NCBI GenBank assembly: GCA_963782415.1
Contig: CAWAJT010000004.1
Coordinates: 930,001 to 994,000 of the forward strand
Length of the DNA stretch: 64,000 nucleotides
Source: Bog-473 sp963782415
Lineage (GTDB): Bacteria > Actinomycetota > Acidimicrobiia > Acidimicrobiales > RAAP-2
Reading direction: 5' to 3'
Shown: piece after piece, positions 19,966 to 28,746 of the stretch
How positions within the stretch are numbered: position 1 is the stretch's first letter
Layout of the letters: every line of letters begins with the position of its first letter
Notes under the pieces: model-generated
The model's database searches: none
Seen by the model: only the letters and a program-made list of their open reading frames with translations
Told to the model about the DNA's origin: nothing
Translations under genes and position numbers: made by a program

Positions 19966-21093
19966 TCAGATTTGGCCCTGAGCGGTGACGATCTCAATGA
20001 TGCGGGACTGGTCCGCCGGTGAGAGCGCCGACCCCGTGGGCAGACACAGGCCTCGGTCGAAGACCTTGGCGCAGTGCCCAGTCCCAATCAGTCCGATCCC
20101 CGAGAAGGCCGGTTGGAGGTGGAGGGGCTTCCATGTCGGTCGCGACTCAATATCGTGGGTCTCGAGCGCCAACCGTATGGCTTCTCGGTCCGCCCCGAAC
20201 GCCTCGGGGTCGATCGTGACACAGGTCAGCCAGAAGTTTGAGGTCCCACCTTCGGTCCTTGGCATGAAAGAAATCCCCTGCAGCCCGGAGAGTCCTTCTG
20301 CGTAGCCCGCATCGATTCGCTGCCTGCGCCCCATGTGGCTGTCGAGCTTGCGGAGCTGTGCTCGTCCGAGCGCGGCCAGAAGGTTGGAAAGTCGGTAGTT
20401 GTAACCAACAGTGATGTGTTCGTAGTGGGGGACCGGCTCTCGGGCTTGGGTCGCCAAATGACGGGTTTGCGCGGCCAGCTGTGACGAGTCGGTGACGAGC
20501 ATGCCGCCACCACTCGTCGTGATGATCTTGTTGCCGTTGAACGAGAAGATTCCGGCAACACCAAACGATCCGGCTGCCTTACCACGATAGGTGGCGCCGA
20601 GGGCTTCGGCGGAGTCCTCAACAAGCGGTACTTCGAACCTGTCGCACACCGACTCCAAGGCCGCGTAGTCGGCGGCCTCTCCGTAGAGGTCGACGGCAAT
20701 CACAGCAGACGGCCGCCGACCGAGCGCGGCCCTCTCGGTCAAAACTTCCTCGACCAGAGTCGCGTCGATGTTCCAGCTGTCAGCCGAACAGTCAACGAAC
20801 ACAGGCTTTGCACCAACATATGCGACGGCTGCGGCGCTCGCGATGAAGGTGAATGATGGAACAAGCACCTCGTCGCCACGCTCGACGCCTGCCAACAACA
20901 GCGCGAGGTGCAGTGCTGCCGTCCCGCTGGACAGAGCGACGGCGTGGGCGACGCCGACTCTCGTCGCCACTTCGCCTTCAAAGGCGTCGATGTCCGGTCC
21001 CGTCGGCGCGATCCAGTTGGAATCGAATGCCTCGAGGAGCATCTGACGTTCGTCCTCCCCCACGTCGGGAGGAGACAAGAAGACTCGCGTCAT
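19966..21093 (-). CDS. DegT/DnrJ/EryC1 sugar aminotransferase (PglE-like)
   Basis: A 375-residue PLP enzyme that transfers an amino group to a keto-sugar nucleotide. The PLP lysine is K189 in FSFNGNKIITTSGGGM, and VPLVEDSAEALGA carries the Asp that binds the pyridine nitrogen. LSSGTAALHLAL is the phosphate-binding stretch. The FNGNKI context is characteristic of UDP-4-amino-4,6-dideoxy-sugar aminotransferases such as PglE. Its ATG overlaps the stop of the priming transferase (ATGA). No 4,6-dehydratase that would supply its substrate is in this window. Confidence 0.9.
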   Translation of the reverse strand: MTRVFLSPPDVGEDERQMLLEAFDSNWIAPTGPDIDAFEGEVATRVGVAHAVALSSGTAALHLALLLAGVERGDEVLVPSFTFIASAAAVAYVGAKPVFVDCSADSWNIDATLVEEVLTERAALGRRPSAVIAVDLYGEAADYAALESVCDRFEVPLVEDSAEALGATYRGKAAGSFGVAGIFSFNGNKIITTSGGGMLVTDSSQLAAQTRHLATQAREPVPHYEHITVGYNYRLSNLLAALGRAQLRKLDSHMGRRQRIDAGYAEGLSGLQGISFMPRTEGGTSNFWLTCVTIDPEAFGADREAIRLALETHDIESRPTWKPLHLQPAFSGIGLIGTGHCAKVFDRGLCLPTGSALSPADQSRIIEIVTAQGQI

Positions 21094-22061
21094 GCCACTG
21101 ACCCGGCAGTAGAATTGAAACCGCCGACGAGGCCTGCGGTGCCCAGGACCACCACAGCAGCAGCAACGTCAATGCCGAGGGCCACGGGTACGGAGGAGAC
21201 ACCTGCTCCGACCACAATGCTGACCACCGCGACAATCAAGACTTCAAGGACGATGTAGGACCCGCTCGCCGCCAAGCGGGTCCACCCCTTCGCAACAAGA
21301 AGATCGTAGGGATGCGCACGGTCGCCGGCGAAGAGTGATTGGTTGCCGCGGCGACGTCGGACGATGGCACAGGCGACTTCGGCGACCGGGACGGCCAGCA
21401 GGGCCAGTGCGATCACCCCAGTCGGAACTGCGACGCCAACGCCCCAGCTGAACGCGAGCAGCACGCTCAACGCCGCACCGAGGAGGTAGGAACCTCCATC
21501 CCCGAGATAGATCCGGGCAGGTGGGCGATTGGACCACAAGAAAGCCACCAGTGCACCAGCCAAGGAGGCAGCCATGAGACGGGCGGGCCCATGTGTGATG
21601 ACTGCGAAGCCGACCGCAGCTGCGGCACCGACGCCGGCCGCCAGCATGTCGAGGCCGTCAAGCAGGTTGAAGCCATTGATCAACACGACGGTCGCGAGAA
21701 CGACGAGCGGTATACCGATCCATCCAGCGACATGCATCGGGACCGTCAGAGCAATGGCAACGCCCACTCCAAGCTGGACCGCCAGTCGCCAAGGTGCTGG
21801 AAGACCGAATCGGTCGTCCGCGACCCCGAGGGCCGTGGCCGCTGCCAGAGGGATCAGGGTGATGGGCCTTCCGGCCAGCACGCCGACCACGAGGCCAGCA
21901 AAGACCGCGACGCCGCCCAAGTAGGGGACAGGCGCCTCGTGCGGCTTGAGCGGTCCAGGTCGATCGATGACGCCGAAGCGATGGGCCATGACAATGCAGC
22001 CTGGGACCGCAACAGCCGTGATGACGATCGAGCCGGCAGCGACGACGGCCGTTGTATTCAC
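21090..22061 (-). CDS. WecA/MraY-family polyprenyl-phosphate sugar-1-phosphate transferase
   Basis: A 323-residue integral membrane enzyme that loads the first sugar-phosphate onto undecaprenyl phosphate. Family landmarks in order: DRPGPLKPHEAPVPYLGG, the ADDRFGLP acidic pair, NGFNLLDGLDMLAAG, IYLGDGGSYLLG and the cytoplasmic RRRRGNQSLFAGDRAHPYD loop with the HxxD-type motif. About ten transmembrane helices. GTG 22061 is chosen because it overlaps the GNAT stop as GTGA. Partnered genes suggest the primer is an N-acetylated amino sugar. Confidence 0.92.
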   Translation of the reverse strand: MNTTAVVAAGSIVITAVAVPGCIVMAHRFGVIDRPGPLKPHEAPVPYLGGVAVFAGLVVGVLAGRPITLIPLAAATALGVADDRFGLPAPWRLAVQLGVGVAIALTVPMHVAGWIGIPLVVLATVVLINGFNLLDGLDMLAAGVGAAAAVGFAVITHGPARLMAASLAGALVAFLWSNRPPARIYLGDGGSYLLGAALSVLLAFSWGVGVAVPTGVIALALLAVPVAEVACAIVRRRRGNQSLFAGDRAHPYDLLVAKGWTRLAASGSYIVLEVLIVAVVSIVVGAGVSSVPVALGIDVAAAVVVLGTAGLVGGFNSTAGSVA

Positions 22062-22678
22062 GGTGGTGAGGTCGCCTGCATGGCGGGCCAAGACATCAGA
22101 AGAGACTCGGTGCCCTCATGCAGCTCGAACGTCTCCGCCACGCCGAATCCCGCCTGCGTATAGAGGGTGATGGCGATCTCGTTGTCTGCCGCCACCACGA
22201 CGTGAGCGGTATCCTGCCTCTGCTGCGTCACCTCCCGCAGGAAGCCGTTCACCAGGAGAGTTCCCGCCCCACGTCCCCGCAGAGCCGGGTGCACCGCTAC
22301 GGCGAGTAGTTCGGCGCTGTCGGCCGCGCTGGTGGCACCGTGGCGAAGCGTCTCCACCACCCGGCGCCAGGAACGGAGGAGGCGACCGGCGCACGTGAGG
22401 GCAGCGACGGCACCATCGCGAAGGAGGAAGGACCGATACAGGCCGCTGACATCAGAGGACCCGGCGAGAAATCCGGCAATTTCCGGTCCCTCCTGGGCAA
22501 TGAGCAGAAAGGAACCGGGGGAGCGGACGACCCGTCGGTAGAGCCTCGTGAGAAACGAGGGGCCAAGCATGGACAGGAATCCGTCGCTGATCTGGTCGGC
22601 GTGCAAAGCGGCGGCTGCACCGGCGTCATCCAGGGTTCCGTATCGAAGCAGCAAGCCGTTTTCTGTGTCCGAATTCAT
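22058..22678 (-). CDS. GNAT N-acetyltransferase, probably sugar-modifying
   Basis: A 206-residue acetyl-CoA-dependent acetyltransferase. ELLAVAVHPALRGRGAGTLL carries the R/Q-x-x-G-x-G/A CoA-pyrophosphate motif. HVVVAADNEIAITLYTQAGF is the usual C-terminal signature. ATG 22678 is preceded by GGAGG. It is the first gene of a coupled run followed by the priming transferase and a DegT aminotransferase, so the likely substrate is the 4-amino group of the sugar nucleotide. That assignment is inferred from context. Confidence 0.8.
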   Translation of the reverse strand: MNSDTENGLLLRYGTLDDAGAAAALHADQISDGFLSMLGPSFLTRLYRRVVRSPGSFLLIAQEGPEIAGFLAGSSDVSGLYRSFLLRDGAVAALTCAGRLLRSWRRVVETLRHGATSAADSAELLAVAVHPALRGRGAGTLLVNGFLREVTQQRQDTAHVVVAADNEIAITLYTQAGFGVAETFELHEGTESLLMSWPAMQATSPP

Positions 22679-22892
22679 CGCCTCCGCGGTCTCCTCCGAA
22701 AGCCTCCGGTGGCAGTCACCCCGGTCGCTGTTGGTAGGACGAAGGCGAATGGTAGTTCTCGCCGGGTGTCGAGAACTGCTGGTGGCGCACAGTCCTTGGT
22801 GATGGCGCGTCGAACAATCTGGGGCTACCATCCGAGTGTTTTCGGTGGTCGGAGACCCAGCGGGGGAAATTGGGTCGAACGGAGGGAGACAC

Positions 22893-23210
22893 GTGTCGAG
22901 TACTGCGAAATGGATTATTGCTGCCGTCTGCGCTGTCCTGGGCGTCATTGCCCTGATTTACGCCGTGATCTACCTGGCCGTGCCCATCCATTCGCTGCCC
23001 GGGTTCGTCCCTGGCAAAAAGGCCACCACAGGCCACTATCACAAGCGGGCCTTCATCACGGGTGTCATCGGGGTCGTGCTTTTGGCCATCGCGTTCTATC
23101 TCGGGATGACGACCCGACGCTCCGCGTCTGCGGGGTCCGTCGCCGGTCCAACCTCGACAGGTACTGCGGCCCAGGGTGTGGGCGACGGAGGACCCTCGGC
23201 GAATAGTTGA
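22893..23210 (+). CDS. Small two-helix membrane protein, unknown function
   Basis: 105 residues with two hydrophobic helices (WIIAAVCAVLGVIALIYAVI and AFITGVIGVVLLAIAFYLGM) joined by a basic loop with HYHKR, and a Gly/Ser/Thr-rich tail. GTG 22893 has GGAGG 7 bases upstream. It is divergent from the GNAT operon and convergent with the GT2-methyltransferase gene. No family recognised. Confidence 0.6.
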   Translation: MSSTAKWIIAAVCAVLGVIALIYAVIYLAVPIHSLPGFVPGKKATTGHYHKRAFITGVIGVVLLAIAFYLGMTTRRSASAGSVAGPTSTGTAAQGVGDGGPSANS

Positions 23211-23221
23211 ATCATCAATTG

Positions 23222-23263
23222 TTTCACAATTCCAGGGTCCGTCTTTCACAATTCCAGGGTCCG
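23222..23263. repeat. Two tandem copies of a 20-base unit (period 22)
   Basis: The unit TTTCACAATTCCAGGGTCCG occurs at 23222-23241 and 23244-23263 in the gap between two convergent genes. A third fragment may precede it. No transposase lies nearby and there are too few units for a CRISPR array. Its origin is unknown. Confidence 0.7.
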
Positions 23264-23370
23264 GCACCGACGCTCGCCCGCGTGCACGCGGGACGTTCCC
23301 CACGCATTCCCGAGCGCAGTTTCGAGCGGATCCGGGTGCAGGGAGCGCACCAGAGCTGCGGGGAGCGTCG

Positions 23371-24821
23371 TCAGCTTCTGACGGGTGTCGACTCGATGAT
23401 GAACTGGTAGCCGAACATGGTTGGCCATAGGACCGAAAGCAGACGGTCTGCCAGGCGAACCGCGCGCGCGCCCTCGTGCTGTCAACGCCGAGTGCGTCGA
23501 GGGGTAGGCCAACGGGCTCGATGCGCGTGATCGCGAATCCCCGCCGTTCCACGAGCTTGACCAGGCTGCGTCGGGTGAAGAACCTGAGATGGGTCGAGTC
23601 GAGAATGCCCCGCTGGTCATAGTCGAACATTCCCAGGGTCGAGCGGATTCTTGGGTACCAGTGGGCGATGTTCGGCACGCAGAACACTGCGGACCCGGTA
23701 GGAGCCAAGGCCTCCCTCGCTTGTTGAATCAGATTCCCGGGGTTCACCACGTGCTCGAGTACGTCCGCCGCCAGAACGATGTCGAAATTCTTTCCGACAG
23801 CCGAAGGAATTCCATCATTTAGATCGGCCTTGAAGAACTCATCAGTCCGTTCCCTCACCCCTTCGATCTCACTTACGTCGACACCGACGACGTAATGACC
23901 CATCCGCCGCAAGCGGTCGGAAAGGAGACCACTCGAGCAGCCCAGGTCGAGTATTCGGCTTGGAGGCCGACATTGCATCAGTTTCGAGATTCGTCCATGG
24001 GAACTGTCGTCGCTCGGTTTGAGCTGGTACTCCTCGCTCAGAGCGATACGGCTACCGTCGCCAAATCCTGCCTTTTGCAGTCGATAGGTGATGACGTCCT
24101 TGGTGACATCTGCGGCATACCCCATGCCGTCGACGTAGCAGATTTCGTCTCCGTAGTAGGTGGGGATTGGAACTTCGGCTATGCGCATGCCGGCATCGTG
24201 CATCTGGATGATGATCTGCGTGTCGAAGTTGAAACCATTCGAGTTCTTCTCGAAGGGCAATTGCTTCAACGCTGCTACTGAATAGGCTCGGTAGCCGGAG
24301 TGGAATTCTGAGAGGTTGGTGCCAAGGGTTGCATTCTCGAAGCGGGAGAGGATCCGGTTCCCGGCGAACTTGTAGAGCGGCATCCCGCCCTTTCGCGCAG
24401 CACCCTTGACCATGGTGCGCGAACCGAAGACCGCATCGGCCTCCTCGTTCAGCAGCGGTGTCAGGATGTCGGGGAGTGACTCGGGCGCGTACTGGCCGTC
24501 TCCGTGCAACATGACGACGATGTCCAGGCCATGCTCGATGGCCAGCTTGTAGCCTTCCTTCTGGTTTCCTCCGTAACCGAGGTTGACGGGCTGTCTGATG
24601 AGGGTGATCGGAAGGTCAGACTGCTGCTGGTAACCCAGCCCCACCAGATAGGTGGAATCCTGGCTGTGATCGTCGCTGACGATCACCTCTTCGATCTCGG
24701 GCCTGATCTCCGGCGGAATGCGATCGAGCACCTTGGCCAGGGTCGACGCCGCGTTGTAAGCCACGACGAGAACCCCGATCCTCTTCTTCTTGATTGACCC
24801 CTTGACCCCGTCCACGCTCAC
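23371..24821 (-). CDS. GT2-methyltransferase fusion, frameshifted in a (CG)5 tract
   Basis: A dolichol-phosphate-mannose-synthase-like GT2 domain (residues about 12-240: VLVVAYNAASTL, VIVSDDHSQDST, the metal site HGDGQYAP, EFHSGYRAYS) is fused to a class I SAM methyltransferase domain (about 285-470: RILDLGCSSGLLSDRL, VVGVDVSE, ADVLEHV). Near the end the frame breaks at 23461-23470, a (CG)5 run. Removing one CG unit restores ...VRLADRLLSVLWPTMFGYQF and a stop at 23371. GTG 24821 is used. GTG 24815 has better spacing to GGAGG. It probably glycosylates a lipid carrier and methylates a product. Confidence 0.82.
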
Positions 24822-25057
24822 CCTCCAGGCCCCGCTTTTGCCCTCTCCACCTTATCGACCGTGCTTGGCCGACGAAAGCGACCGTGGCCCCGTCAAGACG
24901 GCCATGACGCCGCCAAGCGTTCGCCGAGCTCCCCGGGATGCCACGAGCCAGGCAGCGTCCCGACGTGTGACACGAAGGGGGCAGTGTCGAGCCCCGGATG
25001 TGGACCAAAGCGTCGTCACGAGGCTCAAATTCGGGCCTGTGCACGAATGCCTAAAAT
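24822..25057. other. Divergent promoter region
   Basis: 236 bases between the oppositely oriented GT2-methyltransferase gene and the next methyltransferase. Promoters for both must lie here, but no clear -10/-35 pair, operator or hairpin could be picked out. Confidence 0.35.
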
Positions 25058-25924
25058 GTGCCGATGCTCGCCCGACGAGAGTTGCCGGCGGAGTACGAAG
25101 TCTGGAATGCCAAATGGGGTGCTCCGTGGGGGCGTCGGGCACTTGTCAGCCCTTTCGATTGGGGCCGCAGCGAGAAACTGCTCGACTACGTTGAGCGCCT
25201 CCCATGGAGGTTGCGGGCGGAGGTACTTCGAAGCCCCCACATGAACCGGCTCCGAGGTCCGTTCGCCTTCCAGTCAAATACCTCAACGAGACGGTACGAG
25301 TACCCGTGGGCCTCTCACGAGATCGCTGGGCTTGGCCCCTCAAGGATCCTGGAAGTCGGAGGTGCGCTCTCCGGGCTGCAGTTCGTTCTGGCCCAGAGCG
25401 GGCATGAAGTCCACAACGTCGATCCCTTCTTCGACTACGGCGAGGGGGAAGAGGGGCAATACGACGTCGATCCCATCACCGAACATGCCGCGCTAAATCG
25501 GAGCTTCAGGACCAACGTGGTCCTGCACCGGACCACACTGCCCGAGGCGAACCTGACCGGGAAGTTCGCAGCCGTTCTGTGCATATCGACCATTGAGCAC
25601 CTTTCGGAACCGGACGTGGCCGCGACGTTGGCCCGAGCCAAGGAGATCCTCACCCCCGGCGGACTGCTCGTCCTCACCGTCGACTTGTTCATGAACCTTG
25701 AACCATTCTGTGACCGGAAGGCGAACGAGTGGGGTAGCAACGTCTCCATCGCATGGATCGAAGAGCTCGTGGGCTACCCGATGGTTTCCGGGGATCGAAG
25801 CGAGTTGTGCGGCTACCCAGAGTTCTCGACGGAGAGGATTCTGTCGCGGCTCGAGGAATTTGCCGTCTCGACGCAGTATCCGCAGATGGCCCAACTCGTG
25901 ACGTTCCGAGCGCCGGTGGGATGA
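25058..25924 (+). CDS. SAM-dependent methyltransferase
   Basis: About 288 residues. A class I methyltransferase fold with motif I degenerated to ILEVGGALSGLQFVLA, the acidic end of strand 2 in VHNVDPFFDYG, motif IV VLCISTIEHLSEPD and LTPGGLLVLTVDLF. The N-terminus (VWNAKWGAPWGRRA) is unusual. The start may be GTG 25058 or ATG 25064. It lies 36 bases before a GT2 gene and probably decorates a sugar or lipid-linked glycan. Confidence 0.75.
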   Translation: MPMLARRELPAEYEVWNAKWGAPWGRRALVSPFDWGRSEKLLDYVERLPWRLRAEVLRSPHMNRLRGPFAFQSNTSTRRYEYPWASHEIAGLGPSRILEVGGALSGLQFVLAQSGHEVHNVDPFFDYGEGEEGQYDVDPITEHAALNRSFRTNVVLHRTTLPEANLTGKFAAVLCISTIEHLSEPDVAATLARAKEILTPGGLLVLTVDLFMNLEPFCDRKANEWGSNVSIAWIEELVGYPMVSGDRSELCGYPEFSTERILSRLEEFAVSTQYPQMAQLVTFRAPVG

Positions 25925-25960
25925 TTGGATGGCTCCAGCGATGGTGCGCGGCCATTGACG

Positions 25961-27243
25961 GTGAATGACTCCGACGAGGTCCAGGTATGGAAGGGCAAAC
26001 GTGTTCCGTCTGCCCCGGTTGTGTCTGTATGCATTCCCGTGGTGTCCGACTCACGGTCTCATTGAACGCTGCCTTGACTCGCTCGTCGACAGTCGCCCGT
26101 CGGTCGATACGGAGGTGGTGGTCGTAGCCAACGGGCTGGCAGACGGCGGTTTGACTGCACTCCGCAACCGAGACGACATCATCCTGATCTCCTCCGCCGT
26201 GAACACCGGGTTCTCGGGTGGCAACAATCTCGCCGCCCGGTTCGCCCGAGGCCGTTACCTGTTGCTCCTCAATGACGACAGCCTCGTAGAGGCCGGTTAT
26301 GTTGATCGACTGCTGCGCGTCCTGGAGGAGGAGCCCGCAGTAGCGGCCGCCGTCGGAAAGATTCTTTCGGCCGACGGCACGCTGCAAGAGGCCGGCTCCG
26401 TTTTGTGGAGAGATGGTTGGGTTGCTCACGTGGGAGCCGGTCATTCGGCCGACTCGCCGACGTACAGTCATCGGCGCGACGTCGACTACGCATCGGCGAA
26501 TGGTCTGTTGGTCGAGCGCCAGGCCTGGGACAAGGTCGGCGGTCTCGATGAGCGCTATTTTCCGGCTTACTACGAGGATGTCGATCTGTGTCTCGCCCTG
26601 TTGGACCATGGCTACCGCGTCGTGTACGAACCTGAGGCCGAGCTGAGACATTTGGAGAGCCAGAGCACGTCGGCGCCATTCCGCAGCTTTCTCCTCGTGC
26701 GAAATCGTGCCCAACTGGTAGCCAAATGGGAGGCGTTGCTCCAGAGCTTTCCCGACCGCCCCGATGTGGTGGATGCGGCGGCCGTCGATGCGGCGGCCCG
26801 CCGCGGTGGTCGGTTGCCCAGCAGCAGGCTGGACCGACGCGAAGGTCACGCAGACGGGGCGCCTCAGGTCCCGCTACGGGCCCCAGCCGAGAACGCGACG
26901 TGGCTTGATGGCGATTTCGTGGCGGCTGAAGCCCGCATGCAGGGCGAATACATTGCGTATCTCGAGAGCGAGGTGTCACGCTTAGAGTCCGTCATCGACG
27001 AATCGGATGTCGCCTTCCGGAGTCTCGTGGATGCATTCGACGAGAAGGAGCGCTTCATCAATTCGTTGCTCTCAGTGAGGGTTAAGAAATGGATCCTCGG
27101 CCGCCTACCGCGCCGGGGTCCTGATGGCGGCAATGCCTTCGAATGCAAATGGGGCGCCCGAAGACTCGCAATCGGCCCTGTTACCATCCTGGGTCGGTCT
27201 GGATACGCCTGTCATGCGGGAGGAGGCGGCGGCGATCTCGTGA
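25961..27243 (+). CDS. GT2 rhamnosyltransferase-like protein with coiled-coil tail, two frameshifts
   Basis: Starts at GTG 25961 (VNDSDEVQVWKGKRVPSAP, then VVSVCIPV). The frame shifts by one extra base near 26050. It continues GLIERCLDSLVDS, NTGFSGGNNLAARF, LLLLNDDSLVEAG and FPAYYEDVDLCLALLDHGYR, which is typical of WbbL-type GT2 enzymes. A coiled-coil region follows (QGEYIAYLESEVSRLESVID, then DEKERFINSLLSV). A second one-base insertion near 27097 leads to the end ...TPVMREEAAAIS and a stop at 27241-27243. That stop overlaps the GTG of the next gene. Both breaks are probably sequence errors. Confidence 0.75.
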
Positions 27244-27252
27244 AAAATTCTG

Positions 27253-28557
27253 ATGGTTGCCGAGGACTTCCCGTGGCCGTCCCTGGGCGGGGGGTTGATC
27301 AGATTGGCCAAAATGGTCGAGACCGTTTCCGCCATGGGGGAGACCGATCTCTTCTCGCTCTACGACCCCGCACGAACCTCACCGGCTCTGCCGCCGTCGC
27401 TGGACGTGAAGAGAATGGAGGTCGCCGAGTATCCCGACGCCGTGAATCCTCACTGGTGGCGCTGGTGGTTGCTGCGCAGGGGCACGCCCAAAGAGGTCTT
27501 CATGAGGGGGTACGACCGCTCGCCGAAATACTCCTTCGATGCCTTTACGGCACATGAGTACGACCTTGTGTGGTTCAGTACGGCAGCGCTCTTCGCCTGG
27601 TTGGGACGACCCCGGCTCGGTCCAACCATCGTCGATCTCATGGACCTCGAAGATGTCAAGGCTCGGCAGAAGGCGGCATTGCTGTGGAGGGAACGATCGG
27701 GAGGTGGGGTCAAGGGCAACGCCGTTTTGAAATCTCTCGCAGTCGTAAACCGGATGAACGCCTTTGACTGGAGAGTGTTCCAACGTTCCGTCGCTCGTCA
27801 GGTTGATCGTGTGATTCTGTGCAGCGACGAGGACGTCCGGCGCTCGGACATCCATAACGCCGTCGCAGTACCCAACACATACGGTCGTCCGGCACGGAGC
27901 CTTGGACGTCACGAGCTGGCGATGCCACCCACCATTCTCTTCCAGGGAAGCCTCCACTATGGCCCCAACATCGACGCCGTCGACTGGCTCATCGACGAGG
28001 TGGCCCCCCACCTGTTCGAGCAGTTGCCGGGCGCGCAAATCCGGCTGGTGGGGACGACGTCACCAGGTGTGGAGGGCAGGCATCGGCCTCCCGCGGTCGT
28101 GGTCGCCGGGAGGGTTCCCGACATTGAACCCGAGCTCGCCCGGGCCGACATCGCCGTGGTTCCCCTTCGCATCGGCAGTGGAACACGACTCAAAATTCTC
28201 GAATCGTTCGCGCACCGCATCCCGGTGGTGTCGACCACGGTCGGAGCAGATGGGCTCGACGTCGAGGACGGCGTGCACCTGCTTCTGGCAGATCGTCCAG
28301 AAGAGTTCGCACGGGCCTGCCGACGAATCATCGAGGACCGGGCGCTGGCTCGTCGATTGGTCGATGCTGCCGAACATCGTTACCTGGAACGATACGAATG
28401 GTCTGTTGCGAAGAGCACCATTGAGCAGGTTGTTCGTGACGTGGCTGCGTCAAAGACAGATGAGATAATCTTCCGCACCAGAGGAGTTCCTGATGATTTC
28501 GCCCCGACCTCGCACGACATTCGGGACGGCGGCCACACAGGGCTCGAGTCGGCATGA
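27253..28557 (+). CDS. GT4-like glycosyltransferase, paralogue C of three
   Basis: A 434-residue GT-B protein matching the 5587 and 18713 genes: MVAEDFPWPSLGGGLIRLAK, TIVDLMDLEDVKARQKAAL, VAVPNTYGRP, and a donor site GSGTRLKILESFAHRIPVVS followed by TTVGADGLDVEDGVHLLLA. The true start is probably GTG 27240 (V-KILMVAEDF). That requires four instead of five A in the run 27243-27247, and it would overlap the upstream stop as GTGA. A 30-residue C-terminal tail is not shared with the paralogues. Confidence 0.83.
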   Translation: MVAEDFPWPSLGGGLIRLAKMVETVSAMGETDLFSLYDPARTSPALPPSLDVKRMEVAEYPDAVNPHWWRWWLLRRGTPKEVFMRGYDRSPKYSFDAFTAHEYDLVWFSTAALFAWLGRPRLGPTIVDLMDLEDVKARQKAALLWRERSGGGVKGNAVLKSLAVVNRMNAFDWRVFQRSVARQVDRVILCSDEDVRRSDIHNAVAVPNTYGRPARSLGRHELAMPPTILFQGSLHYGPNIDAVDWLIDEVAPHLFEQLPGAQIRLVGTTSPGVEGRHRPPAVVVAGRVPDIEPELARADIAVVPLRIGSGTRLKILESFAHRIPVVSTTVGADGLDVEDGVHLLLADRPEEFARACRRIIEDRALARRLVDAAEHRYLERYEWSVAKSTIEQVVRDVAASKTDEIIFRTRGVPDDFAPTSHDIRDGGHTGLESA

Positions 28558-28746
28558 CCGGTGTAACGGGCGACGAGCATCGCGGCGCATCGCGGTGCCG
28601 CGCGCTTGCCCACTTCATGTCGGTTCCGCCCCGATTGGAGGCCATCGATGTCTGGCGGTACCGGTCCCGGCACGTGGAGAACGAGCAAGGACCTCATCAT
28701 CGGAGCACGGGTATGTCCCCATTGATGCGGGAGGGCGGGGGGCAGC

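Noticed and set aside
23222..23263. CRISPR array
   Set aside because: Only two units with a 2-base spacer and no cas genes.
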